A stretch of DNA of 64,000 nucleotides, from assembly GCF_018873765.1 (NCBI RefSeq), contig NC_057916.1, positions 30,789,501 to 30,853,500 of the forward strand, given 5' to 3'. This document shows positions 59,253 through 64,000 of this stretch, in pieces; the stretch's first letter is position 1; every line of letters begins with the position of its first letter. A model generated the notes under the pieces. The model was given only the letters and a program-made list of their open reading frames with translations, searched no databases and was not told the origin of the DNA. The stretch comes from Telopea speciosissima. Lineage: Eukaryota; Streptophyta; Magnoliopsida; Proteales; Proteaceae. The translations under genes and the position numbers were made by a program.

Positions 59253-59416
59253 TATCACCTCCAGTTTGCTGACCGGCCCAGTTCCCCAGTTCCTCTAACA
59301 AAGGGGGGCTGAAATGACCTCTCTACCCATGCCCAAACACCCTGCCCGGGTGGGGTCTACCATCCCCCTATTAGAGGAACTGGGGAACTGGGTCGGTCAG
59401 CAAACTGGAGGTGATA
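59253..59416. mobile_element. Hairpin MITE, copy 8, best preserved
   Basis: The arms are nearly perfect over about 45 bp: TATCACCTCCAGTTTGCTGA at 59253 pairs with TCAGCAAACTGGAGGTGATA ending at 59416. The loop GAAATGACCTCTCTACCC followed by CCTGCCCGGGTGGGGTC is the family core. A 13-bp direct repeat CGTAAAAGAGGGA lies at 59236-59248 and 59424-59436, a target duplication that may include chance extension. Confidence 0.75.
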
Positions 59417-59547
59417 ATTTTCCCGTAAAAGAGGGAGTACTGAGATAATCTTACATTGACTGTTAATTTGAAACAATTGGTTTTAAGTTGTCAGCTTAAT
59501 ACTTCCTAATTAAGGGCCTAGCTTGAACATTATACCATATACTCGTT

Positions 59548-60280
59548 GGATTTTTTATTTTTATTTTTATTTTGGTGGATAAAAAATTTATTAAAAAAAA
59601 CTCAAAGGGCAACAAAAGAAATACACCACAACTGAAAATTCATCAACAAACTGGAGCATGGTGCAAATACAAAACTCAAAGGAGTGATATAAAAGAAAAC
59701 AATCAAAACCTCAAACAAAAATCAACGGTCAATGACTCCCAACCCCTACCCAATAAACAGAACACTAGGGGAGGAGAGGGGTGGGGAATAAACTGAGGGG
59801 ACATCCCAACCAACGATCAACTTGTTTTTTCTAATTTTCCTTACAAGGGGCGGGCAAGGATTGTGAGAGCCTTTTATGGAACCTCAAAGCTGATAGGTAC
59901 GCGATGAGTTAAGTATCTCTTCATGTTCCTCTCCCACCAATTATGATTAATGGTAGTATAAAATGTCAATTTGTCAATAATATCACAAATAGATTTCCCA
60001 CGAAAATGAGAAAGCATCCACCTCCTACCTCCACTGTTGAGAAAGGATAGAATCGGCCAAGAAGAAGGTCAACACTTTATGAGAATACCCTCCCAAATAA
60101 CATTCAAAAAAGGACGTATGAAGAAGAGATGATTGGTGTCTTCTTCAGCAATCCATTAGACGTAAAAATTAAGAATACAAATTGATCTATATATGAAGAA
60201 GGAAGAATTGAGTTGAAGCCCTCTAGGCAATGAAACTATGTCTAGGGACGAAACCCTTCTCCCGAAATAGATTGCATCAA
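59548..60280 (-). mobile_element. LINE 3' fragment (zf-RVT region and tail)
   Basis: On the minus strand EDTNHLFF and LNVIWEGIL (about 60150-60080) mark the zf-RVT segment. Decayed sequence follows, down to a TTAATAAATTTTTTATCC end and an AT-rich tail near 59550-59575. The plus-strand frame at 59572-59796 is a Lys/Asn-rich shadow of this tail. Confidence 0.6.
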
Positions 60281-61003
60281 TGTCCGTGGGTTATGTAGGT
60301 CTAATTAGATTCCAAGCATAGGTCATGCTGAATCTACTAGAGAAGCAAGCAGTCCACATAGTACGTAGAGTCCCCCCTACCCCTTGGTCTCTTGGGGACA
60401 AGGTAATCGAAGATCAGCCTGGGCTTCATAAAAGTGGGATGGAAGAGTAAATATACCTTCCTTGATACTTATTGGCTTATAGCAATGGAGGTATTGAGAG
60501 AGAAAGAGAGAGAGGTGAAAGCAAAGGAGGGGTAAAGAGGTGGTGATTAAGTGGAGGCCAACTCAGGTTCACGTACAAGAATGTTCTCGTATTCTTGCAA
60601 GCCATCCGGATGAAATCGAGGAAAAATGAATTCTATTTCGATGGTTTGCAGTGTACGACAACATTTTCATGAGCCGAGCCGAACCGAGCCGAGCCGAGTC
60701 CGTAATAGGAGTAGGATTAGATACGTAGCGGAAGAAAAGAGGTACGTAGGGCTAAAATATAAAAAAGAGACCTTAAACTATGTAATACATAGAATGTACT
60801 AAACAGTTAAAAAGAATAGGGAAAAAGAGAATAAACCTCAAATTAAAAAAATATTTACACTACGGTTCCGGTAGACTATCTCGGCATTCGTTGATATGTC
60901 GGGGCCAGAGACAACGACGTGCTCCCCACCCACCTGCCCACGCGCACGCGACCCCACAAAACCCTAATTTCCGAGACCCTCTCTTAGAAGATCTGTGTGC
61001 CTC
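60281..61003. other. Upstream region of the AHL gene
   Basis: No coding sequence. A GAGCCGAGCCGAACCGAGCC run at about 60673-60705 is a short (CCGAG)n repeat. The DNA becomes more G+C-rich from about 60890. Confidence 0.4.
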
Positions 61004-61004
61004 T

Positions 61005-61046
<42 letters not shown>
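61004..61046. promoter_or_regulatory. (GA)n tract upstream of the AHL gene
   Basis: About 21 GA units, roughly 670 bp before the conserved AHL N-terminus. GAGA tracts are bound by plant BPC factors, and such tracts often mark developmental promoters. Its role here is inference; it may be a plain microsatellite. Confidence 0.5.
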
Positions 61047-61049
<3 letters not shown>

Positions 61050-61160
61050 ATAGTGTACACTAGGGAAAGAAGCAAAAGAAAGAAAGGAAAGAAAAACAAG
61101 CCTGAGCTCCAGAAGCCCACGAGATAGAGAACAAAGTAAAAAACCCACAAAGAACTCGAT

Positions 61161-61292
61161 ATGATAAGCACAACTTCTCTTCCTTCTTATTCTTCTGCTT
61201 CTTCTTTCAGCTTCTCTCTCAGTTTCACTTCTTCTTCTTCTTCTTCTTTTGGTTTCCCTCCCTTAGTACCACTGTTGGATTTCGATCTCTAA
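61161..61292 (+). CDS. Possible upstream ORF in the AHL leader
   Basis: An ATG at 61161 opens 43 codons, strongly Ser-rich because it reads through TTC/TCT repeats, and stops at 61292, over 400 bp before the AHL frame. If transcribed in the leader it could reduce AHL translation. Nothing shows that the peptide itself matters. Confidence 0.25.
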   Translation: MISTTSLPSYSSASSFSFSLSFTSSSSSSFGFPPLVPLLDFDL

Positions 61293-61712
61293 TTGCTTTA
61301 TAGTCTTCTTTAACTTCTTAACTATCTCCTACTTCTTATCTGCTGTTTAATCATTACTTCTTTCATCTCAGATCATTCAGCTCCCCGTACCCATTCAATT
61401 TCCATCCTGTAGATGATCTTGATTCTATAAGCAATTACATCTCTTTCTCGTGTTCTTACTAGTTTAATTTTGTTATCTCTCGATCTCCATTGACTTGTAT
61501 CTTCTTCTTCTTGTTTTATCTTCGTTTGATCGCAACTCTCATGTCAGTGAAAGAGGGAAGAAAGATCAATAAAGAGAAGAACAAATTATTCTATTTAAGC
61601 TTTCGAAGTTTATGCAAGAGTCCTTGTTAGAGAGAAAATTGAAACGTGATCTCGAGGAGGAGGAGAAGAATCAAAATCAATTATTTGTTTGTCTCTCTTT
61701 AGATTTGCAATT

Positions 61713-62579
61713 CTGGCGAACCGTTGGTGGACCGGGCAGGTGCCGCTGGCCGGCGTAGAACCGGCATCGGGCTTTCCAGTTAGCTTGAAAAAACGTGAAC
61801 GAGATATGTCCTCCAACGAAAACGGTGGCGGAAGCAGCGGTGGAGGAGCTGATGACGAAGAAGAGCGAGAGAACGGCGAACCTACAGAAGGAGCAGTCGA
61901 GGTCGGAACCCGTCGTCCTCGAGGCCGACCACCCGGTTCCAAGAACAAGCCAAAACCCCCGATCTTTGTGACCCGGGATAGCCCTAACGCTCTCCGAAGC
62001 CATGTCATGGAGGTTGCAGGCGGCGCAGACGTAGCAGAAAGCGTAGCTCAGTTTGCCAGGAGACGTCAGCGAGGAGTCTGTGTACTCAGTGGAAGCGGAG
62101 CTGTAGCGAACGTTACATTGCGGCAGCCAGCGGCACCTGGTGCAGTGGTGGCACTTCACGGAAGGTTCGAGATATTGTCACTGACTGGGGCGTTTCTACC
62201 AGGACCGGCACCGCCAGGTTCAACCGGTCTGACGGTTTACTTGGCCGGCGGTCAGGGTCAGGTAGTAGGGGGAAGCGTGGTTGGAACGCTTGTTGCAGCG
62301 GGTCCGGTTATGGTGATTGCAGCCACGTTTTCGAATGCGACGTACGAGCGGTTGCCGTTGGAAGATGATGATGATACTGGTAGTGCAGGGCAAGGTCAGG
62401 TCCAGGGCGGTGCCGGAAACTCGCCACCACAACTTGGAAGTAGTGTCGGACAACAACAGTCGGGTCTTCCCGACCCATCATCGATGCCCGTTTTCAATCT
62501 TCCCCCTAATCTTCTTCCTAATGGTGGGCAACTAAGCCATGATGCTTATGCTTGGACACATAATCGTCCAACCTATTGA
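61713..62579 (+). CDS. AT-hook motif nuclear-localized (AHL) protein, apparent CTG start
   Basis: AHL proteins bind AT-rich DNA and form trimers that adjust chromatin and growth genes in the nucleus. This single-exon gene gives 288 residues from CTG 61713 or 257 from the first in-frame ATG at 61806. A type-I AT-hook [19 protein letters not shown] follows an acidic N-terminal part. The PPC/DUF296 domain runs from about [10 protein letters not shown] to [14 protein letters not shown] and includes GRFEIL, the core that contacts partner factors. A Gly/Gln-rich tail ends [10 protein letters not shown]. One AT-hook and no introns place it in clade A. Relatives start [10 protein letters not shown]; here the codon for that Met reads CTG ([10 protein letters not shown]), with A at -3 and G at +4. 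No upstream in-frame ATG exists before a stop. A splice-acceptor-like CTCTCTTTAG ends at 61702. Which start is used cannot be decided here. Confidence 0.9.
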   Translation: MANRWWTGQVPLAGVEPASGFPVSLKKRERDMSSNENGGGSSGGGADDEEERENGEPTEGAVEVGTRRPRGRPPGSKNKPKPPIFVTRDSPNALRSHVMEVAGGADVAESVAQFARRRQRGVCVLSGSGAVANVTLRQPAAPGAVVALHGRFEILSLTGAFLPGPAPPGSTGLTVYLAGGQGQVVGGSVVGTLVAAGPVMVIAATFSNATYERLPLEDDDDTGSAGQGQVQGGAGNSPPQLGSSVGQQQSGLPDPSSMPVFNLPPNLLPNGGQLSHDAYAWTHNRPTY

Positions 62580-64000
62580 TGGAAGAAACGTCGATCATCA
62601 AGAACACATAAAACACACACAGAGAGGGTAAGAGAGGGTAAGAGAGGGTAAGAGTGAAATGAGAGAGAGAAAAAGAGAGGAAGAAGAGTAGTGGAAGTGG
62701 ATGATCGATCGATCGATGCTGGGTTGGCTATTTGTATATCTTGATTACTGCTGCTTTTAATTAATTTGACTCTTTCTTTAATCCTTTTTTTTTTTTTCTT
62801 TCCTCTGTTTAAACTTTTGAAATCCCAAAAAATTATAAGATGCATGGTTTAATCCTATTAATTTTAGCTTCCTAGCTCTTTCTTTTTAAATAGGATTATT
62901 TATTTATATTTTAATCTCTATTTTATAATTTCTTTCTTACAATTCTTGCATGCATGGGAGTTCCTTTTGATTGATATATAATGGTTTGCTTAAATATATA
63001 TATTAATTTATACCTTATTATTATGACAGTTTATATATATATATATATATAACTGATGATATGATAGATTAGACAGTAGAGGATCAGAGACTTGATTATC
63101 TTAATAAGATTTTCTTTTTCTCTGTTTGAAATTTGGGTTTTAATTGGCAAACAAAACACAACACAGTATAGTGGAGTTCACATGTACTCTTAACAGAGAA
63201 TTGAAGAAGGGGAGAGGGGTGGCGGCGGTGGTGGTAGGGAGTTGGTGGCAAAATGAAAACCACCCATGTACATCAACTGAATCCATCCATGATTGATCGG
63301 ATTGAAACCCATTTAATGGGTTGGGTCATCCCTTGGTTTGATAATAGAATTACTTTTATATTTAACTATTTTCGGTCTTATAATAGTATTAACATATGTG
63401 GATCATTTATATTAACTTTTTTTTTTTGTGGTAAAATTTATATTTACTTTGGATATCTGATTGGATTGGTGTGTGAGACTTTAAATTTTGTTGTTATGTG
63501 ACATTAATTAAATGAGTCAAATGAGGAAGATATAAATATAAATATTTATAGCAACAACATTAATTACATGATTTTAGGTGTTATTTTTATTGTATTATTT
63601 CAGTCCACTTGGAATGATGAATGGTGAAGCTTTGTTTGTTTTGATGTTGCCCAGTTTCAAGTTTTCAGTCACAACTCACAACTTACTGGAAATTTGCTTG
63701 GCCTGATCCATCAAGTATGGTAATTGTGTGTGTGTGTGTGTGTCTCTCTGTCTCCTTGCCGCCCTTTCACCATGGTTGGCTGACTCCTGCTTTCCAGTCT
63801 TCTCTTCTTAGTTAGGCTCTGGTTCCTTTAGTTTATTCTGAATAAATGTTGAAGGTCAGATAAATCAGTCATGTTAGAGCCATTTAGTCTCTGATTAATT
63901 AGTCCCCTTTGTTTCAAAAGTTCTTTCTATTGCTATAGCTGTTTCTTCCTCACTTTGCCTCTTTTTTTTTTTGTTCGTTTTTGAAGTTTCTTTCAGTTTC
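62580..64000. other. 3' region of the AHL gene and intergenic DNA
   Basis: GAGAGGGTAA repeats three times at about 62623-62655. (TA)n lies at about 63020-63052 and (GT)n at about 63727-63742. No second gene was recognised up to the window end. Confidence 0.5.

Noticed and set aside
59572..59796. 74-codon Lys/Asn-rich plus-strand frame
   Set aside because: It is the reverse of a LINE 3' region, with no conserved motif.
60673..60705. (CCGAG)n run, considered as a telomere-like or structural repeat
   Set aside because: Too short and not a telomere unit; simple sequence.
1..64000. CRISPR array, bacterial operon, rRNA or tRNA gene
   Set aside because: No such structure was found. The regular repeats seen are plain tandem repeats, and the only tRNA-like boxes belong to SINEs and LTR primer sites.

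Overview
This is nuclear DNA from a flowering plant. The evidence is intron-split and single-exon plant genes (a PARP1-type gene, two PPR RNA-editing genes, a DUF3475/DUF668 gene and an AT-hook/PPC gene) set in AT-rich DNA full of plant transposons: Ty1/copia and Ty3/gypsy LTR elements, L1- and RTE-clade LINEs, Au-type SINEs, hAT elements and hairpin MITEs. The species cannot be named from the sequence. A woody, repeat-rich eudicot would fit, but that is inference.

Layout. 1-8.5 kb: repeats, including two non-autonomous LTR elements in a row (1168-2783 and 2899-4615) and two hAT elements with perfect 8-bp target duplications. 8.6-14.3 kb, minus strand: the first five coding exons of a PARP1-like gene, with both N-terminal zinc fingers. 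The BRCT, WGR and catalytic exons are not seen. 16.2-20.2 kb: a complete but coding-empty copia-type element with GGGAG target duplications. 20.8-25.1 kb: two single-exon PPR genes facing away from each other with only 201 bp between start codons, one resembling MEF3 (At1g06140), the other a DYW-class editing factor. 25-36.6 kb: gene-poor DNA with LINE fragments, hairpin elements and small MITEs. 36.7-39.4 kb: a DUF3475/DUF668 (PSI-like) gene. 39.4-52 kb: RTE, copia and gypsy debris and hairpin elements. 52.3-57.2 kb, minus strand: a long L1-type LINE broken mainly by point stops and flanked by Au-SINE copies. 57.3-61 kb: hairpin elements and LINE debris. 61.7-62.6 kb: a single-exon AHL gene whose conserved start codon is CTG instead of ATG.

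The genes do not form a pathway. The recurring themes are organelle RNA editing (the PPR pair), nuclear DNA repair and chromatin (PARP1, AHL) and membrane or peptide-hormone growth signalling (PSI-like). The most unusual structural signal is a set of about eight long-hairpin insertions. Several share a G+C-rich core, while their arms differ from copy to copy. The best-preserved copies carry 9-bp or longer flanking direct repeats.
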